Shown here: piece after piece, positions 10,277 to 20,886 of the stretch | Layout of the letters: every line of letters begins with the position of its first letter | Position numbering within the stretch: the first letter of the stretch is position 1 | Source: Aegilops tauschii subsp. strangulata | Lineage: Eukaryota > Streptophyta > Magnoliopsida > Poales > Poaceae | NCBI RefSeq assembly: GCF_002575655.3 | Contig: NC_053038.3 | Location: 143,918,885 to 143,982,884 of the forward strand | Length of the DNA: 64,000 nt | Reading direction: 5' to 3' | Notes under the pieces: generated by a model | Databases searched by the model: none | What the model was told of the DNA's origin: nothing | The model's input: only the letters and a program-made list of their open reading frames with translations | Program-made: the position numbers and the translations under genes

Positions 10277-11062
10277 TCATGCAGCGATGCTCGTCGCCCT
10301 CGAGGCGTTCCAGCTCGTCTGTTGCCGCCTGGGCAGCTCGTAGGTTCCATGGGCGTGGCATAAACAGGGTGGTCTGCCCCGAACATGCTGGCAACGGCAG
10401 CCGCGCTGCGGGACCGTGCCAATGCGGCTGGGCCCGCCAGTAGCCGGCATGCCGCCAACAGCGCGGTCGATCTCGCGCTGGTAAGCCTCTGAGAGGCGTC
10501 TCATGGTCGCCAACTTCTTGGCACTTTTGATGAGCGAGACGCGGCAGGCTTCCAGCGTCTCGGCGTCGGCATCTTCTGCAATGGGTGCAGACAGATCCCG
10601 CAGTGCCACTTGCAGCGGGTCTTGGGCACCCCCACCAGAGGCTCCGTCGTGGCTGATGATGAGAACCTCCGTGACGGTGCTACCGCCGCTGTCGGCGCGA
10701 GGGAGCGGGTCATTGATGATCACCACGTTGGTGGGGAAGGCATCAAGCGATGCCGTGTCAGAGTCGACAAGCATTGGTTCGGTGGAGCCAATCGACTCCA
10801 GGTCGGAGGCCTGCTCGCTGGCGATGTCGAGCTTGCCAAGGAGGTCGGCAAGGCAGCTCTCGGAGCTGGCTGCTCCCGCGTCAGGCGCGGGATCGTCAGG
10901 GTGGCGGATCTCGCCTATGAGGTCAGCGAGGCAGCTTGCCGCGCAAGCGAGCTCAGCGTCATGTAGCGCGCCGACGCTAGTGCCATCAGGCGTGCCGGGC
11001 TGGCTGAGCTCGCTAGGGAGGAACAGGGTTCCCGTACATAATAGATCGGGACGACGGTGCAC
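10277..11062 (-). pseudogene. Tat Gag N-terminal region
   Basis: An open frame of 261 codons starts 23 bases after the 5' LTR and just after the primer site. This very short leader supports the ATG at 11060-11062. The protein is acidic and low in recognisable domains (SCLADLIGEIR repeated twice; ELACAAS). It leads, through frame changes near 10280 and 10000, to the Gag core at 9860. Confidence 0.65.
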
Positions 11063-11065
11063 CTA

Positions 11066-11085
11066 GCCCCACGGTGGGCGCCAAA
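11066..11085 (-). promoter_or_regulatory. Primer-binding site of the Tat element
   Basis: Directly after the LTR end (CCCCGACA), the minus strand reads TTTGGCGCCCACCGTGGGGC. This is the position where a tRNA primes minus-strand DNA synthesis. I cannot name the tRNA with confidence. A very similar sequence follows the 5' LTR of the element at 42330. Confidence 0.75.
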
Positions 11086-11414
11086 TGTCGGGGGTGTCGT
11101 GCGACATATGCCAAAGGATGGCTTATCATGGAGGGGGCTAATAATACGTCGCCGGTGCCAGGAAACAGGATAAGGCGCAAACATGCCCACCGGTGAATCT
11201 TACCCAGGTTCGGGGCTCTCCTCGGATTTAACACCCCTACTCCTACTCTGCGGGGGCTTCGCATGATCACTCAAGCAACAATGGTAGCTACAGGCTTGCT
11301 CCTTGAGCTGTTTCTCTAGAGGGGGAAGAAGAACAAGGCTAGCCCTAACTTCCTCTCTCTATGTGTATGTGGGTGGACTAAAGTCTGAACCCATTGCATG
11401 GGTGCCCTAGGGGG

Positions 11415-11422
11415 TTTATATA
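11415..11422 (-). promoter_or_regulatory. TATA box candidate in the Tat LTR
   Basis: The minus strand reads CCTATATAAACCCC, a well-formed TATA box about 330 bases before the LTR end, suited to drive the genomic RNA. Confidence 0.6.
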
Positions 11423-12099
11423 GGCCTACCCCCCAGGGGTAAAAAGGTAATCTGGCCAAGTGTAGGACCCGGTTGTCAGTGTTTGTGGTCGCCGGCTTCT
11501 CCACCAGCCGCTGGGGCCCGCCACCTGGAGGGTCCCGCCGGCTTCCTCGTACTTAGCCGACAGGCCGTGCCCACCGCTGGCGGGTCCTGCCGGCTGCTTA
11601 GTACTATGGCAATTCCACTGATGATGTGTGCTTTGTCAGGGAGGCGTGGCTGCAGTACCGCCTCCTGGCGGGCGATCACTGTAGCCACTCCCCATCTCTT
11701 CTGATTAATGGCGCACGGACTTTGAGGGAGGGAGAGGGCCGCCTGCTGGGAGTCGGCCTCCCCTCGTCCTGACTAGTCCGAGCTCGCCGCCTTCTGGCTT
11801 CTCACTGATAGGTAGGGCCCGCCATGTGTGGGCCATACCGACAGCTCGTAGTGGGAGCGTGGCCTTCTCTGCCACGGGTGATGTCGTGGGCTGCGTGGCA
11901 ACAGTGACGTGTCGGGCGGGGGATGTCCGCCAGTATGCCGCACTGTAGCCACGCTCCGCCCTGGATTCGAGGGTGGCAGGCAGCACCGTAGCCACGCCCC
12001 GTCTAGTCATCATAATGTGGTGCGAACTTTGAGGGCGCTTGGGGCCGCCTACTAGGAGCCGGCCTCTCTAGAGGCCGCCTGCTAGGAGCCGGCCCACCT

Positions 12100-12210
12100 C
12101 GGGGCCGTCTTTTGGCAGCCAGCCGCTTGGACCAGCCGGCCCACCTCGGGGCCGTCTTCTGGCAGCCGACCGCTTGGACCAGCCGGCCGCTTGGACCAGC
12201 CGGTCGCAAG
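12100..12210. repeat. Short direct repeats within the Tat LTR
   Basis: CACCTCGGGGCCGTCTT[T/C]GGCAGCC, followed by CGCTTGGACCAGCCGGCC, occurs in tandem with slight variation. This is the kind of repeated block often seen in LTR U3 regions. A regulatory role is not shown. Confidence 0.6.
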
Positions 12211-12521
12211 AAGGCGGCGCTTTGGTCTTTGGTTCTTGAGGGGCGCAGCCGGCCCTGATGTCTTGAAATACCATGAGGGGCTGATGAGGCTACCCGTGGT
12301 CATTTACTCCGACACCGGGCACAAGACCCCCGTGGGATCGTCTGCTCGTGGTACTATCCTCTTGTCATCACAATTTTATTCCTCCGCATTCCCATCTCTT
12401 ACGAGCAAATGTCCCCTCTCCTTTTTCAGCCTCTCGTCGTAATCGTTACGTTGACTCCCAAGAATAGGATCGTCCTCATAAGCGATGTGCAAAGCATACC
12501 GTCTGTGCACGTGCTTCTTCT

Positions 12522-12785
12522 ATGGAGGGCCCCGACTATGAGGAAGACATGGAGCATGAAGAATGGGCTGAACATTTCGCTGTTCACGCAAACGTTCCAA
12601 AGCCTGGCACACAGAGGCCCTCACACATGTCTCCTCCACCTCCGGACCAACCTCACGGTGATGCTTGCCGCATCTCTCTTGAGCCTCCTCCATCTCTTGG
12701 TCGCGAGATCAAGAACTTCACCTTAGTTTCCAAACCAACTTATCTTAAGTTTCGCGACGATGTTGACCAGTTCTCTGTTGAGCAT
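12522..12785 (+). pseudogene. N1 gag-like protein, N-terminal part
   Basis: The frame starts MEGPDYEEDMEHEEWAEHF and runs 88 codons through a Pro-rich segment into KPTYLKFRDDVDQFSVEH, where the Sabrina-like LTR was inserted. Without the insertion the frame continues at 19345 (Asp-Ser-Met-Asp-Ser-Arg). I do not recognise the family with certainty. It resembles plant retroelement proteins of the 'putative plant transposon protein' type more than a classic Gag. Confidence 0.55.
12781..12785. repeat. Target site duplication AGCAT (left)
   Basis: Identical to 19340-19344; brackets the Sabrina-like element. The same AGCAT follows the LTR copy in the tandem duplication at 25703-25707. Confidence 0.93.
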
Positions 12786-13130
12786 TGATATGTCTCCAAT
12801 GTATCTATAATTTTCGAAATATTCATGCCATGTTTACAACAAGTTTATATGGTTTTGGTATGATTTGCATGGAACTAACCCGGACTGACGCTGTTTTCCG
12901 CAGAACTACTGTGGTGTTATCTTTTGATCAGAAATGAAAGTTCTCCAAATGAGCTGAAACTTTTTGACAATTTTTTGGAACAAAAGAGGCACTAGATGCT
13001 TCGTGGGAGGGCCAGAAGAGCCACCAGGTGGGCACATTCCACCAGGGTGTGCCTGGAGCCCAACCCGTGTGCAGGTGTATCGTGCTCACCTCGATGCCCA
13101 TCTTCGCGTGAAACCGACGTCGAAAAATGC

Positions 13131-13142
13131 TATAAATATAGA
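13131..13142 (+). promoter_or_regulatory. TATA box candidate in the Sabrina-like LTR
   Basis: CTATAAATATAG precedes an A-rich leader with AACCCTA. The equivalent sequence in the 3' LTR (CTATAAATACAT near 18419) is preserved. Confidence 0.6.
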
Positions 13143-13749
13143 AACCCCCAAAAATAACCCTAGATCAGAAGTTTCGCCGCCGCAAGCCTCTGTAGCCATG
13201 AAAAACCAATCTGGACCCTGTTCCGGCACCCTGCTGGAGGGGGAAATCATCACCGGTGTCCATCTTCATCATCCCGATGACCACCATGATGAGGAAGGAG
13301 TAGTCCACCCTCGGGGCTGAGGGTTTGTACCAGTAGCTATGCATTTAATATCTCGCTCTCTCTCTCTCTCTCGTGTTCTTGATATGTCACGATCTTGATG
13401 TATCGCGGGCTTTGTTAATATAGTTGGATCATATGGTGTTTTCCCCTCTCTATCTTGTTGTGAATTGAGTTTTCCCTTTGAGATTTCGTTCTTATCAGAT
13501 TGAATACTTTTATGGATTTGAGAACACTTGATGTATGTCTTTCTATGAATACCCATGGTGACAATGGGGTATGATATTGATTCACTTGATATATGTTTTG
13601 GCACTCAACTCGCGGATTCCCGAGGTGACATTGGGGTAATCTATGCATAGGGGTTGATGCACGTTCTTGTCTTTGTTTCTCCGATAGAAATCTTGGGGCA
13701 CTCTTTGAGGTTCTTTGTGTTGGATTGAGTATTATGAATCTGAAATTAT

Positions 13750-13901
13750 TTGGTGTTATCTTAGTACGAACTCTTGATAGATCGACCGGAAAGGATAACT
13801 TGGTGTTATCTTAGTACGAACTCTGGATATATCGATCGGAAAGGATAACTTGGTGTTATTTTAGTACGAACTCTTGGATAGATCGATCGGAAAGAATAGC
13901 T
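13750..13901. repeat. Three tandem ~50-bp repeats in the LTR
   Basis: The unit starts GGTGTTATCTTAGTACGAAC and ends GGAAAGGATAACTT. It is repeated three times with a few substitutions. The 3' LTR has lost this block in a ~370-bp deletion. Confidence 0.85.
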
Positions 13902-14429
13902 TCGAGGTGGTTTCGTACCCTACCGACAATTTCTTCTTATGTTCTCTGCTAGATAAGAACTTTGGAGTGATTCTTCATCGCACGTTGAGAGATGGTTATA
14001 TGATCCAATTATATTAGCATTTTTGAGAGATTGCACTAGCGAAAGTACGGACCCTAGGCCTCATTTTCAAGCATTGCAATACCGTTTGTGCTCCGTTTTA
14101 TCAATTGCTACCTTGTTGTTTTTATTGTTCCTATTACAAAAATCAATATCCACTATCATTACAACACTTGTATCACCATCTCTTCGCGAACTAGTGTAGC
14201 TATACAATTTACCATTGTATTTGGTGTGTTGGGGACACAAGATACATTCTTATTATTTGGTTGTAGGGTTGTTTGTGAGAGACCATCTTCATCCTATGCC
14301 TCCCACGGATTGATAAATCTTAGGTCATCCACTTGAGGGAAAATTGCAACTGTCCTACAAAACTCTGCACTTGGAGGCCCAACACAAGTCTACAAGAACA
14401 AGTTGTGTAGTAGACATCAAGCTCTTTTC

Positions 14430-14452
14430 TCGCGCCGTTGCCGGGGAGGTGA
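14430..14452 (+). promoter_or_regulatory. Primer-binding region of the Sabrina-like element
   Basis: Ten bases after the LTR end the sequence reads CGCGCCGTTGCCGGGGAGG, a GC-rich stretch typical of primer sites in this group of Gypsy elements. The distance from the LTR is larger than usual. The tRNA is not identified. Confidence 0.55.
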
Positions 14453-14543
14453 GTGTTTGAAGGTGTATCTTTAGATCATGCAATTGAGTCTTTTAGTTTC
14501 TTGTTTTATCACTAGTTTGGTTTAAAAAATAAAACTACAAAAA

Positions 14544-15520
14544 ATGGAATTGACGTGGCTCATATTATTCGTCTTTATCATGTCTTTCGTGAAAATGATG
14601 GAAAGCAAAATTGTGCGCAATTCATAGAAGAAGAATTCTATAAAATGTTTGACATAAAATCCATGAATGATGAGCATGATTGCAATGTTGTTGGTATTAA
14701 CTCTTTGAATATCCATGATGCTAACGATATGCAAAGCCATAAGCTTGGGAATGCTATGTTTGATGAAGAAGATATGTTTAGTACCCCCATGTTTTGATGA
14801 TAAAAATAATTATGATGATAGCACGCTCCTATTTATGATGATTATATTGATGAAAGTGGATTTGGAGAGGTCATGGCTTTATTTAATGACGAATCCACTA
14901 TTTTGGAAGAGGTTTCAATTGATTATGAAAACAAAGTTCCTATCTATGATGATTATGGTGATGACATGTATGCTATATTGAATAATAATAACCATGAAAC
15001 TTGTCATCGGGATTTTAATTTTCAATCCCATGATAGTTATTTTGTTGAGTTTACTCCCACAATTATGAATGAGAATAAAATTGCTTGTGTGGAGAGTAAT
15101 AAAATTTCTATGCTTGTAGATCATGAAAAGAATGATTTATGTGATAGTTATATTGTTGAATTCATTCAAGATGCTACTGAAAATTACTATGAGGGAGGAA
15201 CATATGCTTCTACATATATCAATAATATCAAGTTTCCTTTGTATATGTTGAAAGTTTTGAAGTTATGCATGTTTTGCCTTCCTATGCTAGTTGATTCTTG
15301 TTCCTATAAGTTGTTTGCTCACAAAATCCCTATGCATATGAAGTGGGTTAGGCTTAAATATGCTTGCCATGTGTTTCATGATGCTCTTGTTATGTTTCAA
15401 TTCTTTACTTTTATGCGAGCATCATTGAAATCTTCATGCCTAGTGAAAAGGCATCAAAGAAAAGCGCTCGTTGGGAGACAACCCAACATTTATACCTACT
15501 GTTTTTGTGTATTCACATGA
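14544..15520 (+). pseudogene. Acidic internal ORF of the Sabrina-like element, frame-broken
   Basis: A series of open frames encodes an AT-rich, acidic, Asn/Asp-rich product. The first frame starts near 14555 (MAHIIRLYHVFREND) and ends near 14797. The second starts at 14873 (MALFNDESTILEEVSIDYEN) and ends at 15520. They look like one coding sequence with a frame change near 14800-14870. No known domain is recognised and there are no zinc knuckles or enzyme motifs. It lies where gag would be. It could be a degenerate Gag or a product specific to the non-autonomous element. Confidence 0.45.
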
Positions 15521-16069
15521 TTAAGCTACTTTATTATTCTTATTTTATAGCTTTTGTTTCAATAAAGTACCAAGTAAAGCCTTTGGGATAGTGTGCATGA
15601 TAGTTGACATGATTATGTGCATAAACAGAAACTTTTGCTTCCTGTAACAGAATTGTTTAAATTCACTGGTGCGTGAAAAAATTCTGATCTTTTACAGATG
15701 ATTGTATGCAAATTGCGTAAGTTGTCATAATGTTTCAGAATTGTTAGATTTACATAAGTATGGTAGTTTTCCAGATCATTACAGATTGTTCTGTTTTTGA
15801 CAGATTCTGTTTTCAATGCATAGTTTGCTTGTTTTCTAGTTTCTTTGGTTTATATTGCTCAATATGAACTATGGAAATGAAAAGTTACAGTAGGCATTGT
15901 GCAAGAACAATTATGAATCTTGTCTTTGACAGTACCAAAGTGAATGGTTTGCTCTTTATCATACTAACATATCTCATGAAGTTCCGTTAAGTTTCGTGTG
16001 ATTGAAGTTTTCAAGTTTTAGGTGAGATATCGATATGAGGAGAATAAGGTGTGACAAGACGTTAAGCTT

Positions 16070-16090
16070 GGGGGTGCCCAAGGCACCCCC
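16070..16090. repeat. Perfect 9-bp hairpin of polypurine-like sequence
   Basis: GGGGGTGCC (16070-16078), loop CAA, GGCACCCCC (16082-16090), preceded by AAGCTT. The same layout with an 8-bp stem is at 16805-16823 and 16862-16883. Confidence 0.85.
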
Positions 16091-18272
16091 AATGTAATAT
16101 TCAAGGAAGATCCAAGCAACTAAGCTTGGGTTTACCCCGGAAGGCATCCCCTCTTTCGTCTCCAACAATATCGGTAACCTTACTTGAGGCTATATTTTTA
16201 TTCGTCACATGATATGAGTTTTGCTTGGAGCGTCATTTTATTTTCTTTTGATTTGTTTTCTGTTATTTAGAATAATGTTTTGTATCTTTTATTTCAATAA
16301 AAATTTCAAATATAGCCTTTGCCATGCTTATTTTGCAAGCCAATATGTTGCTGTTTAAAAACAGAAAGTTGCATGCTAGTGCGAGAATTCTTGACAAAAT
16401 TCAGAATGTGATAAAATGCTGATTTTTTTGCAAATAATATAAAAAAATCTACAATGTGGTATTTTTGCAGAAATGTTTGGATGGATAGAAGTATGAATCC
16501 TCTTGCATTCTTTACAGACTGTCCTGTTTTGGCAGATTGCTGTTATGTTTGCATTGTTTACTTATGTTTGCTTGTTTAATGATTATGTTTGAGGATAGGA
16601 GTCTTAAATATGCAAAGGCATTTAGTATGCAATGTTAAATAATAATTTTGGTGATTTTCTATAGTAGAGAATGATAAGGTTATTACATTGATTTATACTA
16701 ACTTACCTCACGAGTTCTTGTTTAGTTTTGTATGGGTGAAGTTCTTAAGATTTAGGGAAACCATGATATAAAAATAATTAAGGAGACACAAAAGCTCAAG
16801 CTTGGGGATGCCCAAGGCATCCCAAGATAATATTTCAAAAATTCTCAAGCATCTAAGCTTGGGGATGCCCCGGTAGGCATCCCACCTTTCTTCATAAACA
16901 TTTATCGATCAGTATCGGTTCAGCCTAAGTTTTTGCTTCTTCACATGATGTGTGCGATCCTTGGAATTTCATTTTATTTTGTTTTGTTTGCTGTTTTAAT
17001 AAATTACTTAGATATTAAAGTTTTTAAATAAGAGAGAGTCCTCAAATAGCTACCAATTTACTTAACTACTCGTTTGAACTTTACTTATATCTTTTTTGGA
17101 GTAGTTTGTCGAACACTCTTGTGCTTCACTTATATTATTTTGAGAGTTGATACTAGTGATGAAAATTTACATAAGCTTTGAAATTAGTCCTAATATGATG
17201 AATATTCATGAAGGATATAATAAAAACTCATGTAGATCATTGGGTATGATACGTTTGATTCCTTGCAATAGTTTTGCGATATGGGGATAATAGTATGTGA
17301 GTCATGTTGGGGAGTAATTGTGCTTTAGTAGGAATATCGGTGTTAAGGTTTGTGATTCCCTATGCAAGCACGAAAGTCAATAGTTATGCAATGTGTTTAA
17401 TGCTCGTTTATGATCATTTTCGTTTCTTGATTGGTCGCTTCTCAATCTATTTGCTAGCCTTCATTTGCACTAAGTAGGAATACCCCTTGTGCATCCAAAA
17501 TCCTAAAAACCAAGTTTTGCAAAATGAGTCCACCATACCTACCTATATGCGGCCATGGATTGTGAAAGAATGGTGGAAAAAGTAATAAAATTTATTTTAT
17601 GTTTCGGAACCTCCTATGATATATCTAGCATGGGAAGTGTTGGGAATTACTCGGCCGTTTTCGTTGACGAGAAAAGTATGCCTCCAAAAATATTTTTATA
17701 TCTCAATTTAAGCTTTGAGCTCTGGCACCTCTACAAATCTATGCTTCCCTCTGCGAAGGGCTTATCTATTTACTTTTATGCAAATTTTTATTTTTATTTG
17801 AGTCTCCATCTTCTCTTTTAAAGCACCAACTAGGGAGCACTATGATCATACTTGCGCATTGGATGTAGCAAATATTCGAGTATGTTTCGTAACTGGATCA
17901 ATGACTGAGCATGATGAGCTAGGGATAACTTTCTGTAGCGTTGATATTTTGAAAGACATGGTTGCTTGTTAGTATGCTTGAATATTGATGTCTTTATGTA
18001 AAATTATAGACTATTGCTTTCAATCATTCAAGTCAAAATGTCCATGTTACAAAAGAAAGAGTATATGATGAATATGATAGGTAGCCTTCCACAACGAAAA
18101 AACCATTTTCAATTGCTACTTTATCATGATGAGTTTTATGAGAAAGAATTGCTATTGTGATGCTAGGAAAAGTGATTGAAATTATCATTGATTAATCTTA
18201 TGCACTATGCTGGAATTCACACTTCATAAATTATTTCTTTTATCATTTACCTACTTGAGGACGATAGGAATT

Positions 18273-18286
18273 AAGCTTGGGGATGC
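18273..18286 (+). promoter_or_regulatory. Polypurine tract of the Sabrina-like element
   Basis: AAGCTTGGGGATGC lies directly before the 3' LTR, where plus-strand DNA synthesis is primed. Upstream copies are at 16064 and 16797. Confidence 0.65.
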
Positions 18287-18634
18287 TAATACGTGGGAGG
18301 GCCAGAAGATCCACGAGGTGGGCACAACCCACCAGGGCGCTCGTGGAGCCAAACCCTTGTGTAGGTGTATCGTGCTCACCTCGAGGCCCATCTTCTCGTG
18401 AAACTGACGCCAAAAATCCTATAAATACATAAACCCCCAGTAATAACCCTAGATCAGAAGTTTCGCCGCTGCAAGCCTCTGTGGCCATGAAAAACCAACC
18501 TAGGCCCAGTTCCGGCACCCTGCCGGAGGGGGAAATGATCACCGGTGGCCATCTTCATCATCCTGGTGGCCAACATGATGAGGAGGTAGTAGTCCACCCT
18601 CGGGGCTAAGGGTTTGTACCAGTAGCTATGTGTT

Positions 18635-18668
<34 letters not shown>

Positions 18669-19339
18669 TTCTTGAGATGTCACGATCTTGATGTATCGCG
18701 GGCTTTGTTAATATAGTTGGACCATATGGTGTTTTCTACTCTCTATCTTGTCGTGAATTGAGTTTTCCCTTTGAGATTTCGTTCTTATCGGATTGAATAC
18801 TTTTATGGATTTGAGAACACTTGATGTAAGTCTTGCTATGAATACCCATGGTGACAATGGGGTATCATATTGATTCACTTGATATATGTTTTGGCACTCA
18901 ACTCGCGGATTCCCGAGGTGACATTGGGTTAATCTATGCGTAGGGGTTGATGCACGTTCTTGTCTTTGTTTCTCCGATAGAAAACTTGGGGCACTCTTTG
19001 AGGTTATTTGTGTTGGATTGAGTATTATGAATCTAAAATTGGTTGGTGTTCCTATTACAAAAATCAATATCTACTATCATTACTACACTTGTATCACCAT
19101 ATCTTCACCGAACTAGTGCACCTATACAATTTACCATTGTATTTGGTGTGTTGGGGACACAAGAGACTTTTTATTATTAGGTTGCAGGGTTGTTTGAGAC
19201 AGACCATCTTCATCCTATGAATCCACGGATTGATAAACCTTAGGTCAACCACTTGAGGGAAAATTGCTACTGTCCTACAAAACTTTACGCTTGGAGGCCC
19301 AACACAAGTCTACAAGAACAAGTTGTGTAGTAGACATCA
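18287..19339 (+). repeat. 3' LTR of the Sabrina-like element, shortened to 1053 bp
   Basis: It starts TAATACG (TGATACG with G to A) and ends GTAGACATCA. Compared with the 5' LTR it lacks about 208 bases right after the first seven, with the bases C-G-T shared at both break sides. It also lacks about 370 bases after GGTTGGTGTT, with TGTT shared at both sides. A CT microsatellite is at 18639-18665. Confidence 0.9.
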
Positions 19340-19344
19340 AGCAT
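19340..19344. repeat. Target site duplication AGCAT (right)
   Basis: Partner of 12781-12785. The N1 reading frame continues directly after it. Confidence 0.93.
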
Positions 19345-20482
19345 GATTCGATGGATTCTCGTTTTCGTACAAATGTTTAGGCTGAAATTTTCACCACTGT
19401 CATTGTTCCTAAGGGTCTGTATGTTCAACACTACATTGACTTGGAGCATATCCGTACTCACCCGCTAAAATGCCTGGGTGCCATTGATCTCATTGAGTCG
19501 TCTAGACTTGCTGCTCCGTTTGCTTTTAAACAGGATTTCAATCATGCTACCATTCATCAGTTTTATGCCACTTCTTTCTTTGGTCCTAACAAGACTGTCA
19601 CCTGGATGACTTCTAACACTGAGCTCACCGCTTCTTATTCTCAATTTGTCGCCGCTCTTGGCTTTCTTGACACTGGGTTCAAAATCCATAAGGACGATCC
19701 CAATCGTGTGCCAAAAGCCATTGAGGCTTGTGGATATCTCCTAAAACCCCTTGATGAACTTAATGACGAGGAAAAGGGCAAGGACCTAAATCTAGTATCT
19801 ATTTGGAGGTCTCCTTTCTTCGTCATTTTCTAGTGTCTCATTTGCACCATCTATCCCCAGATGGGTGACAAGGGGTCCTATAGCGGATATTGTATTGATC
19901 TTATGTTTCGCCTTTATGAGCATCCCAAAGGAAAGATAAATGTTCCTCACTTTCTATGGCATGAGATTCATCTTGCTAGTCTTCAGTACAAGCAAGCTTT
20001 TACTCATGCTCCTTTTATTCAGGCTCTCATTGAGAGTATAGCTCCTTTCCCCATTGCTCGGACTCACGTGCAACAGCAGTGGGTCATTCCACCTCATATG
20101 GCGGATGATTGGGCTCCCAAGAAATCCTCCTTTACACCTGCTCGACGGGCGGCTCCTCGGTCTCGCCTTGCTCCCTCTGGCTCAGTTCCTTTCGGTCGCA
20201 TTACTCGTTTTCTTGGGAAGGCCCATTCTGCCATGATGAAGGCTTTCTCCTTCCACTGCTCATAAAACCACGATGTGGTCACTCGCATGGTCTCTTCTAA
20301 GAATGCTTCGAAGGCTCGTCTGAGAGACTTCAGACAACTGATGTGAGTGAGGATGGGCGTCTTCCTGAGGTCCCTCCTTCTGACTTTGGATTCCCACCTG
20401 GCCCTAAATGGGCTGATTTCTTTAATGAGGCAGGAGACAGTGGCACCCATGGTGATGACGATGGTAGTGATGATATCTGATT
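19345..20482 (+). pseudogene. N1 gag-like protein, main part, copy A
   Basis: This continues the frame interrupted at 12785. After an in-frame TAG near 19378 (CAG expected), a 130-codon frame encodes HPLKCLGAIDLIESSRLAAPF, FYATSFFG and TASYSQFVAALGF, ending near 19833. A further frame from 19861 encodes MGDKGSYSGYCIDLMFRLYE and HFLWHEIHL with a basic Ala/Arg-rich end to 20265. A shifted frame then gives an acidic tail to about 20480. The pattern of a FYA segment followed by a second helical block recalls plant 'putative transposon protein' families (Transposase_32-like). This is a resemblance, not an assignment. No pol domain follows before the LTR. Confidence 0.5.
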
Positions 20483-20886
20483 GCGTGGATGTCATCTCAG
20501 GGCCTTCCCCGTTTGTGTACTTGATGCCAAGGGGAGGAGTTTATTATAGTTTGATTTGTTTGCCCATTATGCTATGTATGTATGTTCATCGTATGTTGAG
20601 CCATTATGTTGTGTTGATCAAACCATTATGCTATCTATGTATGTTGATCGTATGGTGAACCATTATGTTTTGTTGAGGAACAATCATGAATTATCTTTTA
20701 TGTTGACATATTATTCTATGTAATGTGTTTTATGTGCTCATTATTAAGTAAGGTAGAGCTCCTACACATATCCAGTTTCACTATGAATACAATAAGTGGG
20801 AGCTCTTTAACAAATCTCTCCTAAGCTTCATAAGTTTTTTTTAGAGATATACGTATGTTGTCATCAACTACCAAAAATGGGGAGAT
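20483..20886. other. N1 3' non-coding region and polypurine tract, copy A
   Basis: AT-rich sequence with the repeated unit CATTATG.TATGTATGTT.ATCGTATG (20565-20665). The end CTACCAAAAATGGGGAGAT at 20868-20886 is the polypurine tract of the element, a common form in grass LTR elements. Confidence 0.65.

Larger units (their letters stand above)
1..12314 (-). mobile_element. Tat-type Gypsy retrotransposon, left end outside window
   Basis: This LTR retrotransposon reads leftwards. From the right it has a 5' LTR (11086-12314), a primer-binding region, gag, protease, RT, RNase H, a second RNase H and integrase. Integrase after RT/RNase H defines Gypsy order. The second RNase H module and an additional ORF in antisense orientation after integrase are known hallmarks of the Tat lineage (maize Grande and rice RIRE2 are examples). 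The LTR begins TGTCGGAG and ends CCCCGACA. The 3' LTR would lie left of position 1, so the left target duplication cannot be seen; the right flank is CCGGG (12315-12319). All protein domains carry frame breaks or stops. The body also contains a solo LTR at 1765-3192. Confidence 0.85.
11086..12314 (-). repeat. 5' LTR of the Tat element, 1229 bp
   Basis: On the element strand it begins TGTCGGAGTAAATGACC at 12314 and ends CCCCGACA at 11086. It has TGTCGG/CCGACA inverted termini. A TATA-like sequence is at 11415-11422. The region 12020-12200 contains short direct repeats of GGGCCGTCTTCTGGCAGCC and GGACCAGCCGGCC. No gene is present. Confidence 0.88.
12315..12785 (+). mobile_element. Internal fragment of LTR element N1, left part
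   Basis: Sequence between the Tat 5' LTR and the Sabrina-like element. It continues after 19344 when the Sabrina-like element is removed. It holds the start of a gag-like ORF (ATG at 12522) and a short leader. Its own 5' LTR is not in the window. Confidence 0.65.
12786..14419 (+). repeat. 5' LTR of the Sabrina-like element, 1634 bp
   Basis: It begins TGATATGTC and ends GTAGACATCA, giving TGAT/ATCA inverted ends. A TATA-like CTATAAATATAG is near 13131-13142, followed by an AACCCTA leader-like segment. A CT microsatellite is at 13353-13373. Three tandem copies of a 50-bp unit lie at about 13750-13901. Confidence 0.92.
15521..18286. other. Non-coding AT-rich internal part with polypurine-like hairpins
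   Basis: No credible coding sequence is seen in these 2.8 kb. It holds several copies of AAGCTTGGGG[A/G]TGCC, some paired with a following GGCA[C/T]CCC as perfect short hairpins: 16070-16090, 16805-16823 and 16862-16883, with a degenerate one at 16121-16150. The real purine tract before the 3' LTR is AAGCTTGGGGATGC at 18273-18286. Confidence 0.7.
12786..19339 (+). mobile_element. Sabrina-like non-autonomous Gypsy element, 6554 bp
   Basis: The element has a 5' LTR (12786-14419), a GC-rich primer-site region, an AT-rich internal domain without protease, RT, RNase H or integrase, a purine tract and a shortened 3' LTR (18287-19339). The AGCAT duplication proves it as one insertion. The LTR start TGATATGTCTCCAATG and the internal 'aagcttgggg.tgcc' motifs recall Triticeae Sabrina/Wham-type elements. 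The name is from memory. Without pol it would need enzymes supplied by a related autonomous element. Confidence 0.85.
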
